A stretch of DNA of 64,000 nt. It comes from Effrenium voratum (Eukaryota; Sar; Dinophyceae; Suessiales; Symbiodiniaceae). The stretch covers positions 509,592 through 573,591 of the forward strand of contig CAUJNA010001524.1 in assembly GCA_963377175.1 (NCBI GenBank), given 5' to 3'. Within the stretch, counting starts at the first letter, position 1; each line of letters opens with the position of its first letter. The position numbers were made by a program, and so were the translations under genes. Shown here one piece after another: positions 21,537 to 33,319 of the stretch. Below the pieces are notes generated by a model. It did no database searches and had not been told where the DNA came from. It saw only the letters and a list, made by a program, of their open reading frames with translations.

Positions 21537-23959
21537 TCTGCGCGGACAACTTTGTTTTGCCAAACCTCGAGGCTCTCGTCGCGCCACGTGGCCCAAAGCT
21601 CAGATCAAACCCATGGCCCCTCCAAAAGCTTCCAAGGCTCCCGGTGCGAAAAGCTTTCGGGGCCCGGGGGCCCGGACCTGAACATATCGCCACGGTTTTG
21701 TGGCGTCACTTGCGATATATTTAGGTCCATCGGAAAAAAGAAAACAAACAAAAACTGAGGGACCGTGTCTCAGGTCGCCCATTCCCAGCGCCCCATGGAA
21801 CAGGATGGTCAACGGACTGGCCGGGTAGGTCCTGATGTGGCGATCGGCTCTGCGCAAAAAGTGCATGGCTTGCCGAGTGGTCCAGTTGTTTCTTTAGGCA
21901 ACATATGCTAGGTTGAAACGACAGGCGACGGCCATGCCCTCAAAAGGCTCCACCATCAAAAGGATAGTTAGTTTTGTTCCCGGCAAGCAATAGTTGAACG
22001 GTTAATGAACGACGGGTAAGTGCTGCTTCCAAGCTCCAAGCAAAGAGAAGGTTGAGCAGGTCAGCAGTCAGCATCTTCATGTCTTCTCACGAAAACTCAA
22101 ATTACGAAAATTGAAGATTGAGGGACTAACGATTCGAAGCTTCATGTTGTCGCCATCTCCCATGCAAGTTTAAGGTAGGCTTCGCCGTCAAAAGCTCCGC
22201 GGTGTTGCTGTTGGTGGTTTGACAGCAAGCGAACGATTGAAAGGATAGTTGTCGGCAGGCAAACTCAAGCTTAATCAGTGAACATTCAAGTTCTCAGCTG
22301 GCAGTTCAAAGCTTGGCGTCTTTCTATGCAAGTTTCAGATGGAGGGATTGAAGGGTTGATGGTTTACGGCTAGCGTTTTGCCAAGCACTTTGAAGGTCAA
22401 CGTATGCGTTTCAAAGCAAGCGACAGGCTGACGTGTTGACGCTGAACGGCTAGTGTAAAAGAAAGGTTGAAGGGTTCATGGTTTGACAGCCAATGCGCTG
22501 AAATAAAAGTTGAAGGTTGAAGGGTCAATGGTTAAACAATTAGCTTGTCAAGTAAAGGGAATCACAGATTGATCGCACTTAAACAGTTGGTGTTGTTTCA
22601 AACAAGTGGCAGGTTGCAAGGCACTGCACTGTTCAAAACCAGCGAATGGTTAAAAAGGACATTAACAGCAAGTGCAGTTCAAAACAGGCTAAGGAAGGTC
22701 CGAGGGGTTAACTGTCAAAGCTTAGTGCTGATTTCCCACAGACTTCAGCGGGCAAACAAACGACCAGCCAAATCAATACCCGACAAAGATTGCTATTAGC
22801 AAACCAATAGGGCCCCACCCAAAGCCGAGTAGACGCCTTGTCCGCTACTAAAATACTTGGTGGTTCGTTGATCCGTTGAGAATTCTTGCAACCTAGCGAG
22901 AGGATCCGCACCCAAGCCAAGAAAGAAAGAGACCTGGTTGGCGTGCTGGTGCTTAAATGCCAGCAAGGTTTTCTTCAGTCAAATGAAGTCTGACCGGGGC
23001 AATGAGATCTTGGTACAGGTCGGGTCACACTCATCCATGTAGTATGGGGGCTGTCTTTCAGTTGGTTCGAAATAAAGCCAAAACCGAACACCACCCATCT
23101 ATAGGGTCCATTTCCCGATTTTCTGACACATCCTCAAGGCCCACTTGCTGTTTCCATCCGAGGCACTCACAAGACCTTGAGGCGACCCTCGTGCATCTGG
23201 GCGACGAAGCTGTCCATGAAGGCACCCAAGCTCTCCCTAAGCAACCAACAACGGTGACGGGGGAGATGTAGAAGGGGGTATGCATTGACATTGGTTTGAC
23301 CCACAGCCATATGCATAGACATGCCCATGCATAGAAGACGCTGGCAAAAACAATTTGGACGGGCCTCAAGGCCCGTCTTTCCCTGAAGCGCCCAACTGCC
23401 TATCTTCGCAGCTCTTCTCGGAGCATAGGGGCAACATGATGTTTATCCCCCGGCGCCTTCCTTCATGCCACTTCCCAAAGGCCGCTTTCGCCTGGAAAGA
23501 GGCCAGGTGGCCCGAAGGCATTCTTGCAATGCGCGCGTGTCCAGCGGTTTGTTGTGGGGCTGAGCAGTTGCCGCCAGATGCCAGTGTCTTGGGCTACCTC
23601 TGCATGTTCTCTGGTGCATCTTGCTCTGCGCTGAGCGCTATTTGGTTGCGCACAGCCGCCGACTTTAGCGGAAGAACTTTCTGCAATAACTTCGGCAAAG
23701 CTTGCGCCAGAGCGGCGAAGCTGTACTTCGCGCGGCTCAAAGGAAGCTTCGAGCGTTTACTTCGCGCACATTCGTTCATTCTCTTTTTGGAGCCGGAGCT
23801 GCGAATCGCGTCCTGTGCTCAACACTTGCGATTCCAGCTTACTTGGCGTGCTGTCGCATGAAACGCTGCAGTAGGCCGTTGGCTTCAAAGAGTCGCGAAA
23901 CAAACTTTCGAGATTTCCCGAGACAAGTAGCATCTCCCCGACCTTGAGAGGGTTGCAAG

Positions 23960-24051
23960 TACATCTTTTCCTGAAAATGCAGTGATGGATTCGTTCCAAA
24001 GGCAACAGTGGAAATAAGTAAGACATATATATGCTTGAGCAAATGGAAGCT
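23960..24051. mobile_element. MITE-B copy, partial and diverged
   Basis: Has the core TGAAAATGCAGTGATGGATTC and the right end GCTTGAGCAAATGGAAG, but the left terminal repeat is lost. Confidence 0.45.
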
Positions 24052-24098
24052 TTCGAGCGGAAATGCTCCAACCAACGACCGTCAATCAGGTGAAATCA

Positions 24099-24147
24099 CC
24101 CCCAACCAACCAACCAACCAACCAACCAACCAACCAACCAACCTACC
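24099..24147. repeat. (CCAA)n microsatellite
   Basis: About eleven tandem CCAA units followed by a degenerate CCTACC tract. Confidence 0.9.
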
Positions 24148-24213
24148 TCACACAGCAGTACCTCCCAGTACTTACCTATGTGTAGCTGCCCACCTACTGG
24201 TCTCCTTGCCTGC

Positions 24214-24312
24214 CTACCGACCTAACCAGCTACCACCTTGAATTGGACAAGGCCAGCTCGCGGGCAGGCCCATGCTGCCACGCCGCGAGATGGCTGCCAC
24301 AGTCTCCGGCTC
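24214..24312 (-). CDS. DTW gene last exon candidate
   Basis: Acceptor TGCCGCAG; phase 0 reading EPETVAAISRRGSMGLPASW, open to a TAG at 24214. Could be the C-terminal tail, or could be spliced again at a GC site near 24258. Confidence 0.4.
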   Translation of the reverse strand, partial: EPETVAAISRRGSMGLPASWPCPIQGGSWLGR

Positions 24313-27300
24313 CTGCGGCAAACCCTAGCTGTCCGACAGTCTCCTGTCCAAAACATGTGCCTAGGTACACTCATTCGGCCAAAATCTGGAACACCAAAAA
24401 ACATGAGTTTCCTGAATCTAGTCCAAAGTCCATGTTTAGCCCGCACTCTCAGAAAACATCAGAATAGCGTTGAACACAGTGCATCCTCCAACGTCTTTCA
24501 GACTACTTTCGACTCTGGGCCTCCAGTGCACAGCACCAAACCCAGACCAGTGGCTTCCACGCGGAACAGGGCCTTTGCTTTGCTGGTTTTCCATAGCACT
24601 TGGGACAAAGTAATGTGAGTTTCATGGGGCGCGTTTGCTGAAACCTTTGGGGGTCCATTGGCTCGAAGGCCGGTCTGGCACCAAGTAGTTCAGGAACTCG
24701 GACCAATACTGAGCAATCCACCGGTTCTGGGCAGTCAAGGGCTCTTGAAACGGGGATTCCAGACAAGACCTGAAAACCGGATATCTCCACGGCTGTTCAC
24801 CTCGGCGAACAACTTCGGTGCTTGGATGTTCAACCTCTTGCGAGTTTGGACAGCGGCCAGTCTGCGAAACTAATCCTACTTCATGGTCTTCCCCAAATGA
24901 ATATTCCTCAAGCGGGTGATTTTACAGGGTTACTTTTCAGGAGTCCAAGCGGATCGACTCCTCCTCCAGGTCGCGCATCAGTGCCACAAATGCGCCGGCA
25001 GTCTGCACGCGGTTCGTTATGCCCCGGTATCGCCGGGTGCCCCCGAACCTGCGGGAGCCAGAGACTCCAACCGCCAAAAACGGGTGCAGATCCCTTCGTC
25101 CCTTTGAAACGCCGAAAATCAGAGGAATTTCGGGGAAGCACTCGCCCCCCGGGGTCGACACTAGTTTCTGGACCCTTGCACCCAGTGATCTGAACATTTT
25201 GAGCCGCTGTGTTTAGCGGGCCCGATCCCTACCAAGCAAAACGGAATTGGAGCATGCCCACGGAACAAGTGGGGGACGAGGCGTCCTGCCGCAACACCAC
25301 TGATGCGAGATCAGTGCTCATTTGACTACGCCAACGCGCTGCCACGTTAAAAGCATCATGCTGAGTTTACTGACTCACGCCTAGAGCCGAGAGCAAACTC
25401 GCGATGGTGCGGACAAAAAGGCCGGCTCGTGAATGCACATACGCCGGAAGACTCTACCACGCACGCACGCACGCGCACACCACACAACACAGCACAACAA
25501 CAGAACACAACACAGAGACACAACACACACACAAACACATGCGCTCGTAGGCAGTTGAACATTTGATTCTTTGGGTGAATGATAGCAGTTCACAAGCTGA
25601 AAATGAAGTTTTTCTCGAAGGATCCCCTAAGAAAGACACCTTCAACCAGGGCAATTTGGTCGCACACCCCAATCTTTGTGAGGTTTAAGTCATGAGATAC
25701 TGGCACCTAGGATTGCTAAACCGCCGGGGGTTCCCCAATAATGCACTAGCTCGACAGGCTGATTCATACAGCGCATGAACACGAGAAGTCGCCAGCAAAT
25801 GGCAGTAACGCGAATTGATACGGCCAAGCGACTCCTCGCGCGAGGCATTGACAAAGCACCTTCGGGCAACGCTTCGGCCACAGCCGACCGACAGATTGTG
25901 CGTTCGCGAGCATGTCGGAAACCCAAAATCAACAGGTGTTTCCGTTTTGGAAAAACATGGGGTTAGCTCGAAGGGAAAACAACCAGCAAAAGTGCAACAG
26001 CCAGTTCATTCACCGTAGGGTTCATGCTGGCTGGGAGAGTTCGGCTGAGTTTGAGACACCAAACTGCTGCTTTTCTTGAGGGCATGCATAGGTTCATTCC
26101 TGAACCTGGCAATTCCCTGATAGCCAGCAAGCAAGATTGCGCCTTTGTGAACATTTTCCCATTTTCCAAACGTAGTCTTTGTGTTTAAAGGGAAACTAAA
26201 AGGACTCCGGCCCCCAGTGACAAAAACATGGCAAAGGCGGCACTATACACACCGCATTCTATTCTTGAGCCATGATGTCACGAGGTGTCGGATTCACCTC
26301 AGTGTCAAGGAACACAACGAGGCCATCTTCTCCCATTTTCGTAGGCTCCAACAACCCCTTTCCCCCAAACCCCCCTTTTCACCATTCCACCACGGAAGTC
26401 TTCTTTGAATCCAACAAACTGCGCATATGCTATCGAAATTTTCCTTTTGGTATCATATGGCTGTGGGGAAGAAATAGGTACCCCAAATGGAACCCTGGTA
26501 AATGGAAACACGGACTCAAACCTGCGGTCCCCTGGTTGAATTTTGACCCATACCCATATGCCCTTTAAAACCAGAAAAACTCAAGATGGGCGGCTTCCCT
26601 TTCGCCCTGAAGCCATCCAAATGGGGTGATTACAAGGAACTTCCCACCTGGGCAAGGCTGGGTCCAGCCACTGGTTCATCTTCTTGCACTGCGCCCAGCC
26701 TGCGGCTTCTTGCGCATGCTGAAACCCGTGCCGGCCCCAACACACACCTCCGGTTTTGGTCGAATTTAGTCTTCCCGAAGAGGGTGAGGGGAGGTGTGTT
26801 TGATTGGGATTTCACAAGCGTTGTCAAGCCATTTCCAACTGGTGTGCTAGTTTATAATTACATGAGGGGTCCCTTGTGGGAATGAACAAAACAAATGTGG
26901 CTGTTCTGCGCGCAGAGACACAAACACACAAAGGGTTGTCTTTCCGCCACATGGCAACGCGTATGGCTGGGTCTTTTTGATTGGGCACCGGCATATTTCA
27001 ACCTGCGAACCCAGCACCCAAGTCATCATGAATTGTTCCTGAGGGGTCCCTCCCGTCAAGCAAAGCTTCAATGGGGACCGTCCGTAGGAAACGGGACCCA
27101 ATTGCTGGCGACCTACGTAACATATTCTGCGAAAGGACCTTACAAAAACAAACAAATCCAGCGCCTGTCAAAAACAGGCAGCAGGCTTGAAGCTTTTCTT
27201 TGGGCAGCAAGCTACCGACACGAAGACAAGAGCTAAACAGCTGGAACTCTTGATCAGTTTGGTTTTGAACTAGCGTTCCCAAGGTATGATGTTCGTTTGC

Positions 27301-30300
27301 ACTCTTTCGTAGACATCCAGTGGCAAGTGGTTGGCGGGCATGAATCTCCACCAAAATGATGCCCCCGATTGAAGTTTACACTCATAGACTCATATCCATC
27401 TCTCACCCCTTGTGGCTTGTGGCTTACTTAAGGGCGGGGGGCGAAATAGCACTCGCGCCTGCAGTTCGCGCCGGGACGGCGACTTTGGGGGCGTCAGGCA
27501 TTGTTTCAAACGTCCAACGGAGCATCGGCTTCCATTCGACGTCGCAAGGTCAAACTTTTTCCAAGGGCCTTGGTCAAGCAGGTCAACTTGGAAAGCCTTG
27601 ACCAAGTCGGAGCCCCTGATCAGAAGCTTGTAGGAACCCCACTTCTGCTTGGGAGATTCCAATAAATGAGGACGCAAACGAAAGTCAGCGGATAGCCCAG
27701 CATGTTGTGAACAGAAAAAGTACACCCTTTCCAAGACACGGTCTTCCAAAAGAGTCTGCGCGCCAACCATTGTTCTCGCGAGGGTCTGAATGGACGAATA
27801 GTTTGCGTAACTTTTTTCCCTCACGGGGCCTAAAGTCTCTCGATCAATCCCTACAAAGGTTAAATCGCCCCAATTCCGCATTCCTGGTCGTGCCGCCTGG
27901 GGTAATGCAACTATGGAATTCCAGACATCAACCCCTTCCCCAATTGCATTCTTTTTGCGGTGGGTGCGTGTCAAAATAGGGGCACCTCCTGTTCTCTGTT
28001 GGCTTCCCAACAAAAACGGGAACACTGACAAAAGGGTACCTAGATAAATTCACCCCGTCGCCCTTTGCTTTCAAAACGGACCGATCAAAGGCGCCCTCCA
28101 AAAACCGGCCCAAAAGACGCACTCGATGTGAAACGGCGAACAGAGTCCACTCCCAGCCCATTTGCCAAGAGTCTGCGCTTTAGGCTCTCGGGCTTGCGAT
28201 TGGACACCTCCATTTTGCTCGCTTGCTCGTAAGTAGGTAAATGGTCATCCATTTCCTGCTCGTCTTGTCCCTTAAACCCCAAAAGTTTAACATTTTGAAA
28301 GTCGGGCTTTGGACAACTTAGGTACCAGCACCGGACATCGAGGTCCAAACGTCACACTTTTTGGGAGCCAGCCACTGAGCTGTCGCTCTAATATTAAGCC
28401 TCAAAGTACGAGTCGCAAACCCCCACCCCCCCGAGTCTGGGACTTCAAACCCCCCCCCAAAAAAAACAGTTTGAAAGCGAGGCGGACAAGCTAGACACGC
28501 CAGGTACCAGCACCCCCACCCAGCCCCCCCCCCCTCCCAACCACCGCTGCGTGAAAAACCCCGCCTCCGTCCAGCACCACTACGCGCCGCACGCGGGGTT
28601 CAGTGTCGCCAAGCGCCGCCAGCTCCGCGGCGGGCAGGGCGAGGTCGGAGGGGAAGAGCACCACGGTGCCGGACACGTCCTCCCTCGGAGAAGTCTCCCC
28701 ACGGACGGGGTTGGTAGGGTGTTTCGGTATTTTGTATCTTTTTGGGGGCATTTAGGCATTTTGTATGTTTTTTTGAGAGCGCCTGGTAGTGAAATGAGAT
28801 TTGTTCTAAGCAACGGTCAGCGGATGAAATTCTCGCGCTGAAACACGGCGAAATAGAGGTTCCCAAAATCCGATGTCATTCGGGGACACGACAAATGGGT
28901 CTGTTCTTTGGACGGTCCTCTGCGCACTTTGATTCAGGGCAAGCCAACAGTAGCCACCATTTTGGTGGCGGCCGTTTTGTAACACATTTTAGTGGAAAAC
29001 AACGCCAACACAAGAAAACGGTCCCTCGAAAAAGGTTGAGCTGGTTGGTGTTAAAAGCCTCGAATCGGCTCATTTGCTCCTGGGTTTGCAGCAAAATTGC
29101 CATCTGCTGTTCATTTGCCCATCCACTAGAGCTAGTGAAAGCAGACACCAATCGGGTTTCATTTATCCCAACGAGCGGAGTGTCTTCATCCACAATATGA
29201 ACCCCTGAGCGCAATTTGATTGAGCGATGCAGCACGGGGGTCCTCGGCCTGTCTGAGTTTCATTTGCTTCAAGCAGCAGTGCTATGCTATCCTGCTGGTG
29301 TTTACTGGGACGTGTTCATGAGTGGCAAATGTAAAGATAAACTTTGCCATGGCCACGGACACATTTCTTGCACTCCCTTTTTCCTGCCCTAATGTTTCCT
29401 TGAAGAAAAAGGAAAAAGGCCAACTCCTCTCCTTTTTGGACAGTTCCTGAGTGAATTCCGCGCTTAAACTCGATTGTTGTGGTCCCAAGAGCAAGGTGGC
29501 TGAGTGGATTTCATCCGGGGAAACCGGAAGTTCTTATGGGTCCTCTGGCCGACCACATGTCCACCTTGACGAAGACCAAGAAATGCCTCCCTATGTTTCC
29601 AATCTAGCATCACATCACCTATGTGCCAAACTGGTGTTCAAAACCACCAAAGTGGACAAATACAAAACCCGGTGAAGAAGCAAATGGCACTTAACAAAGG
29701 CCGGAACATAAAGGGCGTGGTGACTGATTCGAGACAAGTTGCATCGAAAAGAGAGCTTTCTAAATTGAAAATATGAACATTGCAAGTCGGCCGGGTGGAC
29801 TCTTTCTCCATGCGTTTCTAACCCAATGGCTTGTCTGACCCCACCGAGCCGATTCTTGGGCTCTACTTAGATCGAGGGTTTTGGACAGGCAGAGCCCTTT
29901 CTTTACACAGGCCACACACAAGGCAAACCTTCGATGCAGCAGAATCCTGGACCCCACAACTCTGAAAAATGGGCGTGTCTTTCTTAGGGGTCCCCAACAA
30001 ATCCAGCCAAAAGGGGCCTCCCTAAGAAAAATCAAACATTTCGGGGCGTGCGAGAGTAGAGGCTCCTCTGGTTCTCGTATATAACGAATTGCCCCATATG
30101 CTCAAGCTCAGTCAGTTGGAAACAAAGAGTCCTTCTGACATTTATGGACACAAAGGTTGCCCTAACGTTTCTTGCAAGGGTGTCCAAATTGGGGATTACT
30201 GCAACTATACAAATTGATGTCAAAAAGGGATGTGGCCATGGGTCAAAATCCAAATCGTACCCCCAGTGAACATCCCAATCCCCACTGAAAAAGACAAAAC

Positions 30301-33300
30301 AATGGGTGGCGAATTCACCCAATCTAAAATGGGATCCCGTTTAACGGTTTTGACAACAGCCATGTCAACGGGAAGCAAGGTCGGACGTCAAGGCGGCCCG
30401 TAGCGATGTAGCGATGCCTCAGGAGCTCGGTGAGCTTCTGGTCGTGCTCCGGCAAGCCGCAGCAGAAGAGCTCGGCCCCCAGCTGACGAACCGTCGGGTC
30501 CCAAAACGCGGGAAGTCCATGGACTCCAGCTGACCAGCTAACTGGTGAGTTCACGAATTTCCCAGGCAAAAGCCAAGGGAAATCAACTTGCAGCTGAAAA
30601 CCAGCTTTAAACCCAGCGGCCAAACGGAGCATCTAACCTTGCAAACCCACACCAAGCCAAGTGACCCTGACAATTTTAGGAACCAGGGCACAGGCGCCTA
30701 CTTAAAGCCTCAATCAACTAGGACCCCCTTTTACCCTTTGAGAGGGCTGGTAAGGCCGTCAAAGACGCCATGTGGGCTGAGACCATCTCCATGCAAAACA
30801 TCAAAGAGCTAAGCTGGCCAATATCCCCGCCAACACTTCTTTCCTCTGGTCGGAATGGCGGAGAACACAGCGGGTTCTTGAGTGCGGGTTCTTGAGGACA
30901 TGCTTGAGGCAAAATCAGGTTCTGTTCTCGGCTTGGTGGCTGTTTCCCTTGATCAACCAATGATTCATGTTCAGTTCTTTCCCTTCTTTCCGCCAATCAA
31001 AAAAGGGCGCCAAAGCAACAACGCTGCACATGGGGCTGTGTTTCTTGACGTACCCTGTGTGGAGTGGGCAAAAAGTAAACAACCGGACAAAAAATAGGAC
31101 AGCCAACAAGAACACCAGCCCTTTCTTTGGCTCCCTTGACAAACGCACCGGTTGGGCGAATTATGGGAACGCCCCCAATTGAGGCTTTCCCTTGGTGTCT
31201 CTTTTCACCCCTCCCCCCAAAATACAACAACAATAACAAGAACAACCAAAAACAACAAACACTAAATAAATTGAATACATATGTACCCTAAAAACCACAC
31301 ACACATACACACTCGTATTCAACAGATATCTGTTGGCTGACTCTTTTGTAGCCTGAAGACCATTGGACTCTCACCGATACAAGGGCGGGTTTCGTGAGCG
31401 TGTCCTGCTTGGGTTGGCTTAACTGCAGAGAATCCGGTCCCCTATTTTGAGACAAACCCACAATGCTCTGGGCGCATCATGCCCCCTCAAATGGAATCAA
31501 AGTCCCTTCGCGGTGCACCCATCGCCCAATCAGCAGGCCCGCCAGAGTCAGCAGCACTGCTGTGTTGGTGGCTGAATGTTGTCCGAGCTCCTGCACTCTC
31601 AAACATCCTCAAAAACAGCAGAGTTTTGTTCAATATAGAAGGGTTCCACTGGTTTCAGTGTTTCAGCTTGGTTCCAATTTGCTTTTGCGCTTTCTCAAAA
31701 TTAGGGCTCCCAACAGGCTCTGTCAAGGATTGCCGCCCTGTCAAATACCGTGGGCAAATTCCACGCCGAGTAGCACCAGTTGGAATGGATGAAACCCTAT
31801 TAATACTGTGATAAATCACTGATCTCAATTGGTGGATTTCGTCCATTCACAGCAACCCTCACAAAGGCCAAACAAAAGCGATCTGTGAGCACTTGATGAC
31901 CATTGACGCCTCCCAACCAAGAACTGCTTTTCTTCAGCGTGGACAAATGTATGCATGTTGGGCCATCCCGCCCATTCACGTCTACTCCAAATTTGTCAAG
32001 CTGCTGCACGAATAGGAAGCGCCTGCCAAAGTGAATTGCTGCGAAGCCCAAGATCAGTCTCCCGCCTTCGCACTCAGCTCGCATGGCCATATGTCAAACT
32101 AGGTGGCTTCCAATTGGCTTTCCTGTCTGTTTCTGTTGGAAGCTGGCCCCTCACACTCGAGATCCAATGAGAAACAGGAGAAAAAGGACCGGGAAGCTAC
32201 TCATTCAACCAAACACTTGAAGGTTGATCCAGCGGGGCTGATTGTAGCTGCTGCTAGGTCCTCCAGTAGAGGTTAGAATAGGGGTACCCTTTTTTTCTGG
32301 GGAACCCCCCCCCAAAAAAAAGGGCAAAAGGGCACCTAGCTGGGGGACCTAAGGCTTGTCAAACCAACGGCCGCCTTTGCAAACTTGGTACCGAAGAAGC
32401 TACCGGCTGGCGGCGCAGCTGGATCCTCATGGTGGAACAGCACGAGGATCCGCGGGCGCAGCTGCACAGGGCGCATGGACTCACAGCAGCAGTGCTGCGC
32501 CACTCGCCAACATCCTGACATATGGCACGGCTAAAATATGGCAATCGAGCTCCCTCTCCCCCGCCAAAATCATGGAATTCTTCTTGGTGTTTCATTGAAC
32601 CTGCCCAAAAGGGATCCCTCCAATGAGGCACCCGCACACATATATTCCAGGGGCACCACAAGCACAAGAAGCATTGGGTGGCCCCAATGGGTTGTGACAA
32701 TGGAACCTGGGAAGCTATACAGATGCTTGTCTTTTCGGTAGAAGCTGGAACTCGTTTGCGATCACTCGATCCTGCCTTTGGGCGTAGATGTCAAGAAGCG
32801 CTTCTTGCCCCCAATGTTTCACGTAACCAATCACTTCCAACCATAAATACCCTCATCAATTGCAGTAAATACGATGCACAAGCCACCCCCCATCTTTGGG
32901 CCAACATGGGAATTGTGCTATCTACTTTCCTTGCGCACTTGCTTTGAACCACGTTGGCATCCACCGCAACTCGCAAAGATGCCCGGCTCTTTGACTACTC
33001 TGCAGACGGAGCGACCTGGAAGATTCTGGCAAGGCACGAGAAACCTGCTGCCTTCAACGCGTCTCAACCCATGGCAAAGAATCAATTGGGCACTTCTTGC
33101 CGCATGAAGTTTATTCAGGCTCCCGAGGCGCGATAACTCAGGAACCCCCCAATGGATATTCTCATCAAATGGCTCAGGAACCTCTTTGGCTACTTGGGGC
33201 GCCGCTTCATAGCCGGCCCTATTTCCAACACGCCTCAAATTTAGAAGCTTAGACACGCGACTCCATTCGCCAGGCGTCGCGGGCACTTGACGCCAGGATC

Positions 33301-33319
33301 CGCCAGGAAGTCGCAGTAC
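24214..33319 (-). CDS. DTW-domain protein (tRNA-uridine aminocarboxypropyltransferase-like), split gene
   Basis: Eight short exons assembled by hand give a DTW-type protein. These enzymes (DTWD1/DTWD2, TapT) transfer the aminocarboxypropyl group of S-adenosylmethionine to tRNA uridine to make acp3U. Order: Cys-rich start (KCPRRLAN, then AQHCCCESMRPV), the strand ILVLFHHE, the helix CGLPEHDQKLTELL, then GTVVLFPS, VVVLDGGW and a C-terminal helix VQTAGAFVALMRDLE. The signature D-x-T-W appears here as DGGW across an exon junction, with Thr replaced by Gly. Junctions agree in phase using GT, GC and GA donors. Further exons may lie upstream (34.7, 36.5, 37.4 kb). The mature product is partly inferred. 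Confidence 0.6.
24964..25048 (-). CDS. DTW gene exon: FGGTRRYRGITNRVQTAGAF
   Basis: Acceptor GCTCCCGCAG; G completes an Arg codon with the previous exon. Reads FGGTRRYRGITNRVQTAGAF, then VALMRDLE. It corresponds to the C-terminal 'YR.R......(S/T)xxAxxxALxxLE' helix of DTW proteins. The end is one of three GA donors in a GAGGAGGAG run. Confidence 0.6.
26479..26585. repeat. Dispersed repeat R4, copy 1
   Basis: Shares TACCCCAAATGG, CCTGGTAAA.GGAA.CA, ACTCAAACC.GCxGTCC and TTxAATTTTGACCCA.ACCCA with 36366-36475. Confidence 0.6.
26648..26699 (-). CDS. DTW gene exon: GWAQCKKMNQWLDPALP
   Basis: Acceptor AGCCGCAG; GC joins the G of the previous exon to give DG-G-W. Continues AQCKKMNQWLDPALP and ends AG before GTGGG (phase 2). 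DTW proteins have a basic helix with 'qakkm' here. Confidence 0.6.
28565..28683 (-). CDS. DTW gene exon with LFPS and VVVLDG
   Basis: Acceptor CTCCGAG; reads EDVSGTVVLFPSDLALPAAE, then RVRRVVVLDG, ending in G before a GC donor (phase 1). The LFPS block and the aspartate before the signature tryptophan are the core of the DTW fold. Confidence 0.65.
30234..30363. repeat. Dispersed repeat R3, copy 2
   Basis: Second copy of the repeat at 21408-21536, same orientation. It ends about 55 bp before the DTW exon at 30418. Confidence 0.75.
30418..30482 (-). CDS. DTW gene exon: LGAELFCCGLPEHDQKLTELL
   Basis: Acceptor GTTCGTCAG; reads LGAELFCCGLPEHDQKLTEL and ends at AG before a GC donor (phase 2), matching the G that opens the exon at 28683. 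The PEHD helix is normal between the HxxE and LFPS blocks of DTW proteins. Confidence 0.6.
31510..31556 (-). CDS. DTW gene candidate exon: LLTLAGLLIGRWVHR
   Basis: Acceptor CACAGCAG, then phase-1 reading LLTLAGLLIGRWVHR to a GA donor in phase 0. Both junctions fit its neighbours. The residues are less typical of the NT-x-R segment expected here, so it is tentative. Confidence 0.35.
32255..32351. mobile_element. MITE-A copy in a DTW-gene intron
   Basis: Complete: TA, GGTCCTCCAGTAGAGG, a shortened body, CTGGGGGACC, TA. The flanks differ beyond TA (GC before, AG after), which shows that the target duplication is TA only. Confidence 0.75.
32404..32502 (-). CDS. DTW gene exon with CCC motif and ILVLFHHE
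   Basis: Acceptor TTGGCGAG; reads AQHCCCESMRPVQLRPRILV then LFHHEDPAAPPA. This matches the 'C-x-C ... ilvLxHxxE' start of DTW domains. A GT donor at 32403 gives phase 1, matching the next exon; a GA donor after HHE is the alternative. Confidence 0.55.
33264..33319 (-). CDS. DTW gene exon: YCDFLADPGVKCPRRLAN
   Basis: Acceptor CGCACAG precedes G-TAC; ends AAT-G before a GA donor (phase 1), which fits the next exon start TG at 32502 (Val). Supplies part of the Cys-rich N-terminus. Confidence 0.5.

Larger units (their letters stand above)
21537..24213. other. No gene seen; degenerate repeats
   Basis: From about 21.9 to 22.75 kb the sequence repeats loose variants of GGTTGAAGGGTTxATGGTT with spacers, an old decayed satellite or dispersed repeat. 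At 23.5-23.85 kb a GC-richer block is open on both strands (plus: NNFGKACARAAKLYFARLKG) without splice partners. Intergenic space between the DTW and CCCH genes. Confidence 0.35.

Noticed and set aside
23355..23861. 168-codon plus-strand frame
   Set aside because: Both strands open in a GC-richer patch; no motif or splice partner.
27390..28031. 213-codon minus-strand frame
   Set aside because: Lies in the intron between two DTW exons and has no recognisable motif.
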